Counted from the first letter of the stretch, positions 1 through 9,298 are shown. The stretch is 64,000 nt of DNA from Paraburkholderia caffeinilytica (GCF_003368325.1 NZ_CP031467.1:1984001-2048000), one strand, 5' to 3'. Numbers and translations are program-made. Notes: a model not told the origin generated them from the sequence alone.

Positions 1-363
1 CCAGGCGCGCGTGAGACTGAGCACGGGCTCGTCGTCGTGCAACTGGACATGTTCCAGATAAAGGCGGTAGCTCTTCACGATCGACTGGATCGTCAAACAG
101 CCGCCGTGATCGGCCATGAAACGGTAGATGTTGTAGAACAGCGACGAGTGAAAGTTCGGCTGCCAGGTCATGAACCAGTCAGTCGAAAACGGCAACATGC
201 CCTTGGGCGGGGACACCCCTTTCAATTCCTTGTACAGCTTGATCAGCCGGTCGCGCGACAGGCTGGTTTCCGCTTCCAGCAATTGCAGACGCGCACCGAG
301 TTCGATTAGCTCGATGGCGAGGGTGATTTCCCTGACTTCCTGCACAACGCTTTTATATGCCAT
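1..363 (-). CDS. flhC: FlhC, flagellar master regulator subunit (3' end cut by window)
   Basis: The minus-strand frame opens with ATG at 363 and runs off the left edge, giving 121 residues. It begins [20 protein letters not shown] and contains [18 protein letters not shown] and [12 protein letters not shown], which are typical FlhC sequence. The zinc-binding cysteines of FlhC lie further towards the C-terminus and are outside the window. FlhC forms the FlhD4C2 complex that activates class II flagellar promoters with sigma-70 RNA polymerase. It lies 51 bp downstream of flhD on the same strand, as usual for the flhDC operon. The fliC gene at 10.9 kb belongs to the same regulon in its late class. 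Confidence 0.93.
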   Translation of the reverse strand, partial: MAYKSVVQEVREITLAIELIELGARLQLLEAETSLSRDRLIKLYKELKGVSPPKGMLPFSTDWFMTWQPNFHSSLFYNIYRFMADHGGCLTIQSIVKSYRLYLEHVQLHDDEPVLSLTRAW

Positions 364-414
364 CCGCTTCTATTTCCCCCGTCCTGATCGCTTTGTTTGA
401 GCAAAAAGCCGCCA

Positions 415-735
415 TCAGCTAAGTTGCTCGACTGGCTGGCTGGCCATCAGGATCGCGGAATGCGCCTGAGCCACGGCGCTGGACTTGCCTTTGTCCGCCA
501 GGGCGGACAGCACGGCATGGTCATCGAAACGGAAACGGCACAGCACCTGATTGGATGCCGCCAGCTTCACGGTCTGTGCCAAAGACAGATTGGCGAGCAC
601 GTCGGCCAACTGGTCCGAAATCCCCATGCGAAACATGCCCATCGGCTTGTCTTCGCGCAGCAGACGCTGGGCGAGCAGGAGATAAGACAGGTTGACTTCT
701 CTGATCTCATTGAGCATTTCGCTTGTCGCGCTCAT
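415..735 (-). CDS. flhD: FlhD, flagellar master regulator subunit
   Basis: 106 residues starting MSATSEMLNEIREVNLSYLL, followed by LLAQRLLREDKPMGMFRMGI; this is the FlhD signature and the usual length. The ATG at 735 is preceded by a GGGGG-rich Shine-Dalgarno sequence. The frame stays open upstream, but that extension lacks FlhD similarity, so I used the internal ATG. FlhD pairs with FlhC to switch on basal body, hook and fliA genes. The gene is first in the operon, with flhC 51 bp downstream. About 700 bp of non-coding DNA upstream is consistent with the long regulated leader usual for flhDC. Confidence 0.93.
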   Translation of the reverse strand: MSATSEMLNEIREVNLSYLLLAQRLLREDKPMGMFRMGISDQLADVLANLSLAQTVKLAASNQVLCRFRFDDHAVLSALADKGKSSAVAQAHSAILMASQPVEQLS

Positions 736-1440
736 GATTCCCCCGGGGTGTATCTGGCTGGTCAGGCCGTTACGGAAACGTTTGCTCGAACGCGCGCACT
801 TAAACCGCACGAATCGGCTCGTTTCTGGTCTTGCGAGCATTGTGTCGAAAGGGGGAGCGGACGAAAATCGGACAGACACCCTGCCTGCTTGACAGATTAA
901 TCCGTCATTCGTGTAGGAATTTTTCCTACAAACCAAGGGTCGGAAAGAATACTGGTATTGACGAGGGGCCGCGCAGCTTGGGGCTCGTGATGCGTTTTGG
1001 CTAATTCCTCGGCAGAAATGTGAACCAAATGGTGAGTTCTGAATGACTCACAATCCGCACCTTGCAGCGGTGAGGAAGAATTATAAGACGTTTTCACTTC
1101 AGCGCAACGAGGCTGGTGTAGGGCAACGTTCAATCTGTGGGATCGTCCTTTGCACCTGCTCCCTCAGCGTCTGGACGCCCATCCCGTCGTGCCTGCCGGC
1201 TATCTGGACGGCCTCCTGGCGACCTGTTACGCATCATGTTTCGCGCTGTAACAACATTAAGCGTTTGAAAAATAACTCGAATTAGCGCAGCCGATCCCGA
1301 TAATGACGCTAAGGGATAACCCGATGCAGGTTCGGAATACCCTCGGGCGGCGGCTTACCGCGCCCAACCGTCCGTCAGGCATTCGCTCCTCGCTCGACCC
1401 GAGCGCCGTTGTGCGATGCCGTCTTGAACAGGAGAAACGC
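736..1440. promoter_or_regulatory. Divergent intergenic region of flhDC and a glycosyltransferase gene
   Basis: About 705 bp without a convincing gene. The short frames here show no recognisable protein features. It lies between divergent genes, so it must hold the flhDC promoter and the promoter of the 1441 gene. I could not place -35/-10 boxes or a CRP/H-NS site with confidence. The stretch near 1240-1290 is AT-richer than its surroundings. Confidence 0.4.
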
Positions 1441-2505
1441 ATGCGAATCGCACAAATTGCGCCGTTGTACGAAGCTGTCCCGCCGAAACTCTATGGCGGC
1501 ACCGAACGCGTCGTCTCGTATCTGACCGAAGCCCTGGTCGACCTGGGCCACGACGTCACGCTGTTTGCGAGCGGCGACTCCGTCACCTCAGCGAACCTCG
1601 ACGCGTGCTGGCCGCGTGCGCTGCGCCTCGACCCGACAATTCGCGATGCGTTGGCTCCGCACATCCTGATGATGGAAAAGGTGCGTAAGGTCGCGCATGA
1701 ATTCGACGTGCTGCACTTTCATCTCGACTACATGCCGTTCCCGCTCTTCACCACCATGGACACGCCGTTCGTGACCACGCTTCACGGCCGTCTGGATTTG
1801 CCGGAGCTGCAACCGGTGTTCGACGCGTTCTCGAATGTGCCGGTGGTGTCGATCTCCGATTCGCAGCGCGTGCCGCTGCCCCAGGCCAACTGGCTGAACA
1901 CGATTTACCACGGTCTGCCCGAGCAACTGCTCACGCCGCAGACGCACAAGAAGCCGGAATATCTGGCGTTCCTCGGCCGTATCTGTCCGGAGAAGCGCGT
2001 CGATACAGCTATCAAGATCGCTGCACAAAGCGGTTTGCCGCTGAAGATCGCCGCCAAGGTGGACAAGGTCGACCAGGAATACTTCAAGACGGAAATCGAG
2101 CCGCTGCTCTCCATGGCGCATGTGGAGTTCGTCGGCGAGATCAACGAGGCGCAGAAGCCCGAGTTCCTGTCGGGTGCCAAAGCGCTGCTGTTTCCGATCG
2201 ACTGGTCGGAGCCGTTCGGTCTCGTGATGATCGAATCGATGGCGTGCGGCACGCCGGTGATCGCCTTCAACCGCGGTTCGGTGCCGGAAGTGATCGACCA
2301 CGGCGTGACCGGCTACATTGTCGAGGACGTTCAAGGCGCGGTAGCCGCCCTGCAGCGTCTGGACGAACTGTCGCGCACTGAGATTCGCGCACAGTTCGAG
2401 CGCCGCTTCAGCTCGAAAACAATGGCTCGGAATTACGTTGACGGCTATTCGGCTCTGATCGAAGCAACGCGCCGCCCGATGTTGCGCCGGGTTGCGGTGG
2501 GCTGA
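1441..2505 (+). CDS. Glycosyltransferase family 4 protein
   Basis: 354 residues. The start is ATG 1441, eleven bases after AGGAG; an in-frame upstream ATG at 1303 has no such site. The N-terminal half has the GT4 donor/acceptor layout beginning MRIAQIAPLYEAVPPKLYGG, and the glycine-rich YGGTERV loop is typical. The C-terminal half has FLGRICPEKRVD and the retaining GT-B signature EPFGLVMIESMACGTPVIAF, where E-x7-E contacts the nucleotide sugar. It would transfer a sugar from a nucleotide donor; the acceptor is unknown. It is divergent from flhDC, so a role in surface polysaccharide or motility is possible but only positional. A strong terminator follows at 2.7 kb. Confidence 0.85.
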   Translation: MRIAQIAPLYEAVPPKLYGGTERVVSYLTEALVDLGHDVTLFASGDSVTSANLDACWPRALRLDPTIRDALAPHILMMEKVRKVAHEFDVLHFHLDYMPFPLFTTMDTPFVTTLHGRLDLPELQPVFDAFSNVPVVSISDSQRVPLPQANWLNTIYHGLPEQLLTPQTHKKPEYLAFLGRICPEKRVDTAIKIAAQSGLPLKIAAKVDKVDQEYFKTEIEPLLSMAHVEFVGEINEAQKPEFLSGAKALLFPIDWSEPFGLVMIESMACGTPVIAFNRGSVPEVIDHGVTGYIVEDVQGAVAALQRLDELSRTEIRAQFERRFSSKTMARNYVDGYSALIEATRRPMLRRVAVG

Positions 2506-2688
2506 GCGGCGTGCTTAAACGGCGTGCTCAGCGGCTGAGGTTTTTATGCGCTCAGCCGCTTAAACCGTGCTTCTGCCGTGCTCTGCCGTTTAAGCCGTTT
2601 TCCGATTCGCACGGCAATCACAAGTAAATTTGCCTGGTGAATCGTTTGCGCGAGCGGTTGACTAGAGTTAACCCGCTTCTACTACGGA

Positions 2689-2716
2689 AAAGCCGCCCCT
2701 CAGGGGCGGCTTTTTT
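2689..2716 (+). terminator. Rho-independent terminator
   Basis: A ten-base-pair stem (AGCCGCCCCT / AGGGGCGGCT) with a minimal loop is followed by six T residues. The A run on the other side may let it also stop transcription of the H-NS gene coming from the right. Confidence 0.85.
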
Positions 2717-2818
2717 AATGCCGCCGTGGATGCGCTTCCATCCCGGATAAGCGCTACGCGAATAAACAACCCGGCACCGATCAACCTTCAGTTGGCTTTC
2801 GCCCGGACCGCAGGGTAT

Positions 2819-3121
2819 TCACGCCGCGCCAATCAGAAAACGTTCGCGATTCTTGCCGACAATCCACTTTGGCGGTTTGCCGCGCCCGCTCCAGGTATTG
2901 CCCGATTTCGGATCCTGGTACTTGGCCGGCAGCGGTGCCTTCTTCGGCGGGCGTCCACGCTTGGCGGCAACCGCAAAACCGAGGTCTTGCGCGGTCAGAC
3001 CGTATTCAGCGATCTTTTGGCGGATGTCGGCGACAACATTGTCGATTTCAGTACGCCGGGCTTCGTCTGCCTGTGCCTGCAATTTGGCGATCTGCGCCTT
3101 GAGGTCTGCATATTGAGACAT
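2819..3121 (-). CDS. H-NS family nucleoid-associated protein
   Basis: 100 residues. The N-terminal half is a predicted coiled-coil oligomerisation region (LKAQIAKLQAQADEARRTEI). The C-terminal half carries the H-NS DNA-binding signature YQDPKSGNTWSGRGKPPKW, preceded by a basic AT-hook-like KRGRPPKK. Such short BpH3/Bv3F-type proteins bind curved AT-rich DNA and silence horizontally acquired genes. ATG 3121 has a GGGAG ribosome site. It is monocistronic, and its upstream region (3122-3411) is AT-rich, as often seen for self-regulated hns genes. Confidence 0.92.
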   Translation of the reverse strand: MSQYADLKAQIAKLQAQADEARRTEIDNVVADIRQKIAEYGLTAQDLGFAVAAKRGRPPKKAPLPAKYQDPKSGNTWSGRGKPPKWIVGKNRERFLIGAA

Positions 3122-3411
3122 ATCGGTTCTCCCTTTTTCTAGAACTCATTCGATCGCAGACTAGCTGCAATTATAAAAATTCGCAATGGACAATAATACC
3201 GATTTAGGAAGAAATCATCTGATAATTATTAAGCGTCGATGAATTGTAAAACGAGATCTTTATCAGGCAATAATAGGTAAAGGCGACTCCACTTTGACAA
3301 TTCTTGACACCTAATCCAGCTGTCTTTCCCTAGAATTGCGCGTTCAATGGCATGAACCTGCGCTTAGCACTCACGCCACTCCAAGCGCCAAACATTTTAG
3401 GATTACCAATC

Positions 3412-4152
3412 ATGCAGTTGTCAAAGCGCCTTGCTGCCGAGCTGTTCGGCACCTTCTGGCTCGTACTCGGGGGCTGCGGCAGCGCCGTCCTCGCCGCGAA
3501 CTTCGCCGGCCCGGTCCATGGTCTGGGCATCGGCTTCGTGGGCGTCTCGCTCGCATTCGGCCTCACTGTCCTGACCATGGCGTATGCGATCGGCCACATC
3601 TCCGGCTGTCACCTGAATCCGGCGGTGAGCGTCGGCCTGACCGTCGCCGGCCGCTTTCCGGCTCGCGACCTGCTGCCGTACATCTTCGCGCAAGTGATCG
3701 GTGCGGTGCTGGGCGCGCTGGTGCTGTCGCTGATCGCGTCGGGCAAACCGGGTTTCGACCTCGTCGCCAGCGGTTTCGCCAGCAACGGCTACGGTGAGCG
3801 CTCGCCTGGCCATTACTCGCTCGCGGCCGCGTTCATTTGCGAAGTGGTGATGACCGGCTTCTTCCTGTTCGTCATCCTCGGCGCGACGGACAAACGCGCG
3901 CCGGCCGGTTTCGCGCCGATCGCCATTGGCCTGTGCCTCACGCTCATCCACCTGATCTCGATTCCGGTTACCAACACGTCCGTCAACCCGGCGCGCTCGA
4001 CCGGCCCGGCGCTGTTCGTCGGCGGCGCAGCGGTGGATCAGCTGTGGATGTTCTGGGTCGCACCGATTATCGGCGCGGTGATCGCAGGCGTGCTGTACCC
4101 GCTCGTCGCCGAAAGCCGCCGCGGCAATTCGCAGAAACTGGCCCTCGACTGA
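3412..4152 (+). CDS. aqpZ: Aquaporin Z, water channel
   Basis: 246 residues with six hydrophobic segments. Both MIP-family NPA half-helices are present: [12 protein letters not shown] near residue 65 and [13 protein letters not shown] near 185. The arginine after the second NPA and a histidine in the selectivity filter region indicate a water-selective channel rather than a glycerol facilitator. It sits in the inner membrane and speeds osmotic water flux. ATG 3412 is the start because it gives the usual AqpZ length and follows AGGA; an upstream in-frame ATG at 3352 would add non-membrane residues. It appears monocistronic. Confidence 0.93.
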   Translation: MQLSKRLAAELFGTFWLVLGGCGSAVLAANFAGPVHGLGIGFVGVSLAFGLTVLTMAYAIGHISGCHLNPAVSVGLTVAGRFPARDLLPYIFAQVIGAVLGALVLSLIASGKPGFDLVASGFASNGYGERSPGHYSLAAAFICEVVMTGFFLFVILGATDKRAPAGFAPIAIGLCLTLIHLISIPVTNTSVNPARSTGPALFVGGAAVDQLWMFWVAPIIGAVIAGVLYPLVAESRRGNSQKLALD

Positions 4153-4315
4153 TTGGCGAGTGCGCCGGGGGTGCGCCGGGAGTCCATATCCCGGCAGTCA
4201 AAGCGGGCGCTACGGCGCCCGTTTCGTTTTGTGCGCGCGATGCGGCCGCCCGGTGGCCTGCCAATGGCCCGCTGCTAGAATCGTGCGACTTCCCAAGCTC
4301 GCACAGGTGCTACCG

Positions 4316-5011
4316 ATGACCCGTTTCCGCGGATTCCTGCATGGCGTCGCACTCTCCGTCGGCGGTTTGTGTGCTGGCGCACTGACGTTGCCCGCGGCCC
4401 ATGCGGCGGACAGCAATATCGAGACGCTCGTATTCGTGCGTCACGGCGAGAAACCGGCCAACGGTTATGGCCAGCTCAATTGCCAGGGACTCAACCGCGC
4501 GCTTGCATTACCGGCAGTGATCGCCGCCAAGTTCGGCAAGCCGGACGCGATCTACGCGCCCGATCCCGGCCAGCAAAAAGACGACAGCGGCCATCCCTAT
4601 TACTACGTTCGGCCGCTTGCGACCATCGAACCCACTGCCATCCAGTTCCAGATGCCGGTGCAAACGCCGTACGGCTTCGCCCAGATCGACCAACTCGGCA
4701 CAGCGCTCGTCAATCCGGCCAATCGCAACAAGCTGATTGTCATTGCATGGGAGCACAAGCTGATCGTGAAGTTGCTGCGCCAGATGATCAGCACGCATGG
4801 CGGTCATGCCGCCGATGTCCCGAACTGGCAAAGCGACGACTTCGACAGTATTTATATTGTTCGCCTCGACTGGCAAAACGGCACGGCCCGCGCCACGTTC
4901 AAACTTGACCGCCAGGGATTGAACGACCGCGCTGCGGATTGCCCATGCGCGGCGCTGCCGGGAGCGCCTTCCGCGGCTGCGGCGGGTGCTTCCGCTGGCT
5001 CGCCTGATTAA
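4316..5011 (+). CDS. Secreted histidine phosphatase-like protein
   Basis: 231 residues. A signal peptide is clear (hydrophobic GVALSVGGLCAGAL, then AHAA cleavage context near residue 32). It is followed at once by the phosphoglycerate-mutase-like motif FVRHGEKP; RHG carries the phosphohistidine. A second histidine lies in IAWEHKLIVKLL, consistent with the distal catalytic His. The family removes phosphate from small molecules or acts as a periplasmic phosphatase; the substrate cannot be read from sequence. The C-terminal tail is Ala/Ser-rich and low complexity. The upstream extension of the frame is rejected because the signal peptide begins at ATG 4316. Confidence 0.75.
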   Translation: MTRFRGFLHGVALSVGGLCAGALTLPAAHAADSNIETLVFVRHGEKPANGYGQLNCQGLNRALALPAVIAAKFGKPDAIYAPDPGQQKDDSGHPYYYVRPLATIEPTAIQFQMPVQTPYGFAQIDQLGTALVNPANRNKLIVIAWEHKLIVKLLRQMISTHGGHAADVPNWQSDDFDSIYIVRLDWQNGTARATFKLDRQGLNDRAADCPCAALPGAPSAAAAGASAGSPD

Positions 5012-5296
5012 TTGGGCAATACAGATGTAAGCCGCGATTACCGGCACGGCAATCCAATTACTGCAATGCGTGGCAGAAACTGGATGCCGGCTCGTTCCAA
5101 GGAATCGAGATCCCTTATTTGGCGGGCCTCCGAGCGGAAAGCGCGTGCAGCGTGTTGCGTTCGAACGTTCCCTCTACTGCCTTTCGAACGCTGCGATGAC
5201 GCTTGCAGTCCGTAACATCTCGTCTCAGTAACGCGCGACCGGAATGCGTAGATTGATCCTGTGCGACACACATACGTCGCCTCACAGGAGAACACC

Positions 5297-5599
5297 ATGA
5301 AACGCATCGTCACTCACTTGCTGGTTGCTGCCGGACTCGCGGCGGGCGCATGCGGTGTCGCGCAAGCGCATACGGATCTGAGTATCGGCCTGTCGCTCGG
5401 CGCACCGGTTTATGCCCAACCTGCACCTGTCTATGCAGCGCCGCAGCCGGTGTACTACGGCAACGGCGGCTGGGACCATCGCTACGACCGCGGCGGCTAT
5501 TATCGCGACGACCATCGGGATAACCGCGGCTGGGATCGCAACGACCGCCGCTGGGGTCATGATGACCGTGGCGATCGCCGTGACGGATGGCACGGCTGA
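5297..5599 (+). CDS. Small secreted Asp/Arg/Gly/Tyr-rich protein
   Basis: 100 residues. An N-terminal signal peptide (LLVAAGLAAGACGVAQA, cleavage before HTD) precedes a Pro/Ala/Tyr segment with repeated APVYA units. The C-terminus is highly charged, with RYDRGGYYRDDHRDNRG and related repeats. Similar low-complexity secreted proteins are common in Burkholderia, often of unknown function. ATG 5297 has AGGAG nine bases upstream. Its charge pattern may suit metal or polyanion binding, but that is speculation. A hairpin follows before the convergent HAD gene. Confidence 0.7.
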   Translation: MKRIVTHLLVAAGLAAGACGVAQAHTDLSIGLSLGAPVYAQPAPVYAAPQPVYYGNGGWDHRYDRGGYYRDDHRDNRGWDRNDRRWGHDDRGDRRDGWHG

Positions 5600-5637
5600 T
5601 CGTAGCGTTGGGTAGGGTCGCGTAGAGACGCGAATGG

Positions 5638-5671
5638 CCGGCCCGCATCCACGAAAGAGGAGGCGGGCCGG
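5638..5671. terminator. Hairpin between convergent genes
   Basis: A nine-base-pair GC stem (CCGGCCCGC / GCGGGCCGG) with a 16-base loop is followed by TCGGTTTT. It sits between the small secreted protein gene and the convergent HAD gene and probably ends the plus-strand transcript. Confidence 0.55.
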
Positions 5672-5678
5672 TCGGTTT

Positions 5679-6500
5679 TCAGGACGTCAGCTCGTCGTCG
5701 AGCGAGAAAAGTTTGCGCAAGTGCTGTGCGACGCCCGCTTCGAAGTTGTTGCCGATGCGCGGCACGTGCGGTAGACGCGTGATGAGATCAGGATTGGCGT
5801 TGTTCATCATGAACGGATGGCCGGCTGTCTCCAGCAGGTCGATATCGTTCATGTTGTCGCCAAAGGCCACACACTGCGAAGCGTCGACGCCGAGGCGCTC
5901 GAGCACGATCTGCAAGGCACGCCCCTTCGAGACGTTCGACGTCATCACCTCCAGGCAGTCCGGCAGCGAATAGGTGACGTACAGCGCGTCGCCGAATTCG
6001 CGCGCCAGGTTGGCCGAGACTTGCGCGAGATCGGCGGGGTCCCCGATATAGAGGGCCTTGGCGATGTCGACGCCGTCATGATTCGGCAGATCGGTGACCT
6101 CGTAGGTGAAGCCCGAATCCTGATGGAATTTGAGCAGGTCGGGTGCATCCCGGTCGATCAACCACGCCTGGTCGGCGAACAGGTTGACGATCACGCGACC
6201 GTGCGCGCCGGCGATTTCCGGCTGCACCAACCGCTGCACGATGGCCGGCGGCAGGTCATCGGCGTGGATCACCGTGTTGTCCGGTGCGTGAATGCGAGCG
6301 CCGTTCGACGTGATCAGATACGGCTTGATGCCCAGCAGGTCGCGAATGCCCGCGACGTCGCAGTAGTGGCGCCCCGTGGCGATCACGAAGTGCAGCCCAT
6401 CGCTTTCAAGCTTACGCACGGTGGCGATCGTGAACGGATCCACCTGGTGATCGGCGTTGAGCAGCGTGCCGTCAAGATCCGTGGCAATGACTTTGTACAT
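5679..6500 (-). CDS. Cof-type HAD-IIB family phosphatase
   Basis: 273 residues. HAD motif I is YKVIATDLDGTLLN, with the nucleophile Asp and the second Asp of DxDGT. Motif II is FVIATGRHY. The C-terminal motifs read SKGRALQIVLERLG (motif III Lys) and CVAFGDNMNDIDLLETAG (motif IV, GDxxND). The C2B cap lies between. The Cof/YbjI family dephosphorylates sugar phosphates and cofactor intermediates such as pyridoxal phosphate or FMN; the substrate here is unknown. It reads in the same direction as the BadF-type kinase upstream, 87 bp away, so the two may be co-transcribed. Confidence 0.88.
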   Translation of the reverse strand: MYKVIATDLDGTLLNADHQVDPFTIATVRKLESDGLHFVIATGRHYCDVAGIRDLLGIKPYLITSNGARIHAPDNTVIHADDLPPAIVQRLVQPEIAGAHGRVIVNLFADQAWLIDRDAPDLLKFHQDSGFTYEVTDLPNHDGVDIAKALYIGDPADLAQVSANLAREFGDALYVTYSLPDCLEVMTSNVSKGRALQIVLERLGVDASQCVAFGDNMNDIDLLETAGHPFMMNNANPDLITRLPHVPRIGNNFEAGVAQHLRKLFSLDDELTS

Positions 6501-6587
6501 AGTGTGAGCAGCCCGGCAGCGTCAAAGACCGCATTTTACCGTTGCGCGCCGCATCCGCGAGGTCACACCCGGCGCGCCAGACGATTC

Positions 6588-7469
6588 TCAACCGCCGATG
6601 CGAGCCGCTTCGCGCTGCGCCAATTGCAAACCGCCGTGCGCCGAGTCCGCCAACGGCTCGCGCAAACGGGCTTGATAGATCCGAGGCACGTACTCGCGCA
6701 AGGGGGCGCCGAGACCGCCGCACAGCGCAACCGGCAGGGTGGCCGAAGGGTCGAGCGCGGCAATCATCTTGCCCACGTCCACGCCGGCTTCGCCTAGCAA
6801 GCGCGCCGCGAACGGATGCGCGCGGTGCGCAATGACAATCGGCGCGAGCCTTGCATAGGCGGTCTGATTGGCTTCGCACAGCCAGACCACCAGACTGTCG
6901 CGGTCATGCGCACCGGTGTGGGTGAGCAGCGCCTGCGCCAGATCGTCGTTGGGCCCGCGCCCATCGAGCGCCTGCTGCGCGTGTACGACGCCCCGTAGCC
7001 CAAGCCAGGCGCCGCTCGCTTCGTCGCCCGACGGGTAACCGAAGCCGCCGGCGACCCGGCATTCGCCATGGGCGTCAAGCACAGCCGCCTGACTGCCGGT
7101 GCCGAGCGCAACAACCACGCCCTGTGCGCCGCCGTGCGCACCCAGCAAGGTGGTGTACACATCGCTTTCCACCGCGAGCCCGGCTACCGCCGGCGCCTGC
7201 GCGCGAAACGCGGCCAGCCAGTCACGATTATTGACTCCTGCCAACCCGCAACCGAGTACGCAGCACGCCCAGTCCAGCGGCACGCCGATGCGTGCGAATG
7301 CGTCGGCGCAGCCGGCGCCAATGGCCTGCCACGCGCGCTCCACGCCGAGGCCCAAACCCGAGGGCCCGCTTGCCGCCTGAGCCAGTTCACGGCCCTGCGC
7401 GTCGGCGAGTACGACCCGCGTACCGCTGCCGCCGCCGTCAACGCCGATCAGAAAGAGATCTTTATTCAT
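6588..7469 (-). CDS. BadF/BadG/BcrA/BcrD-type sugar kinase (probable glucosamine/GlcNAc kinase)
   Basis: 293 residues, ASKHA fold. The phosphate-1 loop is LIGVDGGGSGTRVVLAD. A phosphate-2 region VALGTGSQAAV lies near residue 120, and an adenosine-motif-like VALCGGLGAPL lies near 250. Proteins of this size and pattern phosphorylate N-acetylglucosamine or glucosamine with ATP; the larger activase members of the family carry an iron-sulfur site that is not visible here. ATG 7469 is well defined. It is divergent from tag and upstream of the HAD phosphatase, possibly as one unit. Confidence 0.8.
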   Translation of the reverse strand: MNKDLFLIGVDGGGSGTRVVLADAQGRELAQAASGPSGLGLGVERAWQAIGAGCADAFARIGVPLDWACCVLGCGLAGVNNRDWLAAFRAQAPAVAGLAVESDVYTTLLGAHGGAQGVVVALGTGSQAAVLDAHGECRVAGGFGYPSGDEASGAWLGLRGVVHAQQALDGRGPNDDLAQALLTHTGAHDRDSLVVWLCEANQTAYARLAPIVIAHRAHPFAARLLGEAGVDVGKMIAALDPSATLPVALCGGLGAPLREYVPRIYQARLREPLADSAHGGLQLAQREAARIGG

Positions 7470-7609
7470 CGAATCGAGTGAGTTCAGATGGTGAATAACG
7501 CCTAGCGTGGCAGGTCAGTTCCAATCCCGCAATTGGCCGAACGGCCAACTTGCGGCGCACACAGCTTCCGCTATGCTGGCGGACGACATGACAACGCGGG
7601 AGCGCGAAA

Positions 7610-8206
7610 GTGACACAGCGATGCAACTGGGTATCGAGCGAAGCGCTCGCACACTACCACGACACCGAGTGGGGCGTGCCCTCGCGCGACGATCAGCATT
7701 TGTTCGAACTGCTTGTGCTGGAAGGTGCGCAGGCGGGTCTGTCATGGTCGACGATTCTCAACAAACGCGCTGGCTATCGTCGCGCCTTCGCCAACTTCGA
7801 CATCGATAAGGTCGCGCGCTTTACGCCCAAGCATGTCGATGCGCTGGTGCTGGACGAAAGCATTGTGCGCCATCGCGGCAAGATCGAGTCGGCCATTACC
7901 AACGCGCGCGCCGTGCAGCAGATTCAGGCCGAACACGGCTCGCTCGCCAACTTCGTATGGTCGTTCGTCGATCAGACGCCGATCCAGAACGATTGGGCGT
8001 CGTATAAACACGCGCCTGCATCGACCGAAATCTCGGATGCGCTCAGCAAAGGGCTAAAGCGCTACGGCTGCAAGTTCGTCGGCTCGACGATCTGCTACGC
8101 GTTTATGCAGGCAGTCGGCATGGTGAACGACCACGAGGCGAGTTGCATGTGCCGCGCGCGATGCGCGGCGCTTGGCAAGAAGGGTCGCAATCGCAAAGCC
8201 GGCTGA
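7610..8206 (+). CDS. tag: DNA-3-methyladenine glycosylase I
   Basis: 198 residues, the usual Tag length. It starts with GTG at 7610 (MTQRCNWV), preceded by GGGAG. Tag features are present: the N-terminal RCNWV Cys, HDTEWG, LVLEGAQAGLSWSTIL with the catalytic/helix-hairpin-helix region, and the C-terminal zinc ligands in NDHEASCMCRARC. It excises 3-methyladenine from alkylated DNA, the first step of base excision repair. It is monocistronic and divergent from the sugar kinase. Confidence 0.93.
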   Translation: MTQRCNWVSSEALAHYHDTEWGVPSRDDQHLFELLVLEGAQAGLSWSTILNKRAGYRRAFANFDIDKVARFTPKHVDALVLDESIVRHRGKIESAITNARAVQQIQAEHGSLANFVWSFVDQTPIQNDWASYKHAPASTEISDALSKGLKRYGCKFVGSTICYAFMQAVGMVNDHEASCMCRARCAALGKKGRNRKAG

Positions 8207-8285
8207 GGCGGCAGCGGCTATCGGCAGTTGCCAGCGCCTGGCGCAGCGCGTCTGAAGCACCGCTCGCTTCGCAAGCGGCCATCGG

Positions 8286-8455
8286 CTATCCGGTAAAGCC
8301 CTGTCTACGCTTTTCAAGCGGGCAGCCGCCATAGAGGAGGTAATGAGCGCTGGTCGCCACGATGGCGAGCGGCGTCGCCAGACCGGCATAGGCGGCATAA
8401 AGGGCAATCGAGCCAAATCCGGGAATTGAAGGCTTTTCGCCGTGCTAGTCCGGGT
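8286..8455 (-). pseudogene. Possible remnant of a small membrane protein gene
   Basis: Reading the minus strand from a stop codon, a frame without a start codon encodes GFGSIALYAAYAGLATPL, then AIVATSAHYLLYGG, CPLEKRRQ and a stop at 8286. It looks like one hydrophobic segment followed by a cytosolic Cys/Lys/Arg tail, as at the C-terminus of a membrane protein. No start codon or upstream continuation was found. It may be a decayed gene or chance. Confidence 0.25.
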
Positions 8456-8537
8456 TTCGCCAATCGACGCACGTCCGATACTGGCATTCATGCGCTCGAA
8501 CAACGCATAACCGCTGCGTAACGCATGGGAGACGACA

Positions 8538-8954
8538 ATGAAAACCCTGAACTTCCTGACCCATCAGGAGATTTTCGATCAGGCCGTGGACCATCTGCTC
8601 GGCCAGAGGCGCGCCGCCTTACTGCCGCGCGGCGGCGGTGCCTACCGCGGCGGCTGCCCGGTCGGCAGCTTCATCAAGCCTTGCGATTACATGACCGCGA
8701 TGGAAGGCGTTCCGGTGCGCTACATCAGCAAAACGCCCGTCGAAGTACCCGCCTATATGCATGCCGGCGTATCCGCGCTTAAAAAGGCGCTCCTGCGCGC
8801 CCGCCTCAATGTGTACGACCCGGCCACCGTCGCTTTGCTCAGCTGCCTGCAAAACGTGCACGACGTGTTCGGCACGTGGGAATGGCATGAGCGTCTGAGC
8901 TCGATTGCCCGGCAATTCGACTTATCCGCCGAGCGCCTGAAGAGCGCTGCGTAA
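8538..8954 (+). CDS. Conserved hypothetical protein
   Basis: 138 residues with ATG at 8538, preceded by GGGAG. It is soluble, with no signal peptide or membrane segment. It holds a Gly/Cys-rich stretch PRGGGAYRGGCPVGSF and a later helical half with SALKKALLRARLNVYDP and VHDVFGTWEWHERLSSIARQ. I do not recognise a family. Codon usage fits the core genome, so I take it as a real lineage-specific gene. A hairpin that serves rpsU follows. Confidence 0.65.
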   Translation: MKTLNFLTHQEIFDQAVDHLLGQRRAALLPRGGGAYRGGCPVGSFIKPCDYMTAMEGVPVRYISKTPVEVPAYMHAGVSALKKALLRARLNVYDPATVALLSCLQNVHDVFGTWEWHERLSSIARQFDLSAERLKSAA

Positions 8955-9007
8955 CGAGTTTCAGGGCAGCGGCAAAAAACCAACGCAAAACCGACACGCC
9001 AAAAGCA

Positions 9008-9048
9008 AAACGGCGATGTGGCTTCTTTCGAAGCTACACCGCCGTTCG
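9008..9048 (-). terminator. Terminator of rpsU
   Basis: A 16-base-pair imperfect stem (AACGGCGATGTGGCTT against AAGCTACACCGCCGTT, two G-U type mismatches) with a six-base loop lies 37 bp past the rpsU stop. On the minus strand it ends in a T-rich tract. Confidence 0.6.
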
Positions 9049-9085
9049 GCGTGCAATGCGCGAAATGCAGCGCGGAAAAGCGTGC

Positions 9086-9298
9086 TTAGTGCAGCTTTTT
9101 CGGCAGCATCTGGCTGCGCAGGCGCTTGTGCAGGCGCTTCACAGCAGCAGCCTTCTTGCGCTTACGTGCCGTGGTCGGCTTTTCGTACGATTGACGCTCA
9201 CGCAGTTCAGCGATCAGGCCATTCTTTTCGATTGCGCGACGAAAGCGGCGAATCGCCACTTCGAACGGCTCGTTTTCTTTCAGAAGAATCGTCGTCAT
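9086..9298 (-). CDS. rpsU: 30S ribosomal protein bS21
   Basis: 70 residues, the full usual length. [38 protein letters not shown] and a very basic C-terminus [14 protein letters not shown] are all typical of bS21. It sits near the 3' end of 16S rRNA in the 30S subunit and takes part in initiation. ATG 9298 follows AGGAA. Here it stands alone rather than in the enterobacterial rpsU-dnaG-rpoD operon. Confidence 0.96.
   Translation of the reverse strand: MTTILLKENEPFEVAIRRFRRAIEKNGLIAELRERQSYEKPTTARKRKKAAAVKRLHKRLRSQMLPKKLH

Noticed and set aside
3294..3336. Sigma-70 promoter before aqpZ (two TTGACA boxes)
   Set aside because: No -10 box at 16-18 bp from either TTGACA; the nearest TAGAAT is 21 bp away.
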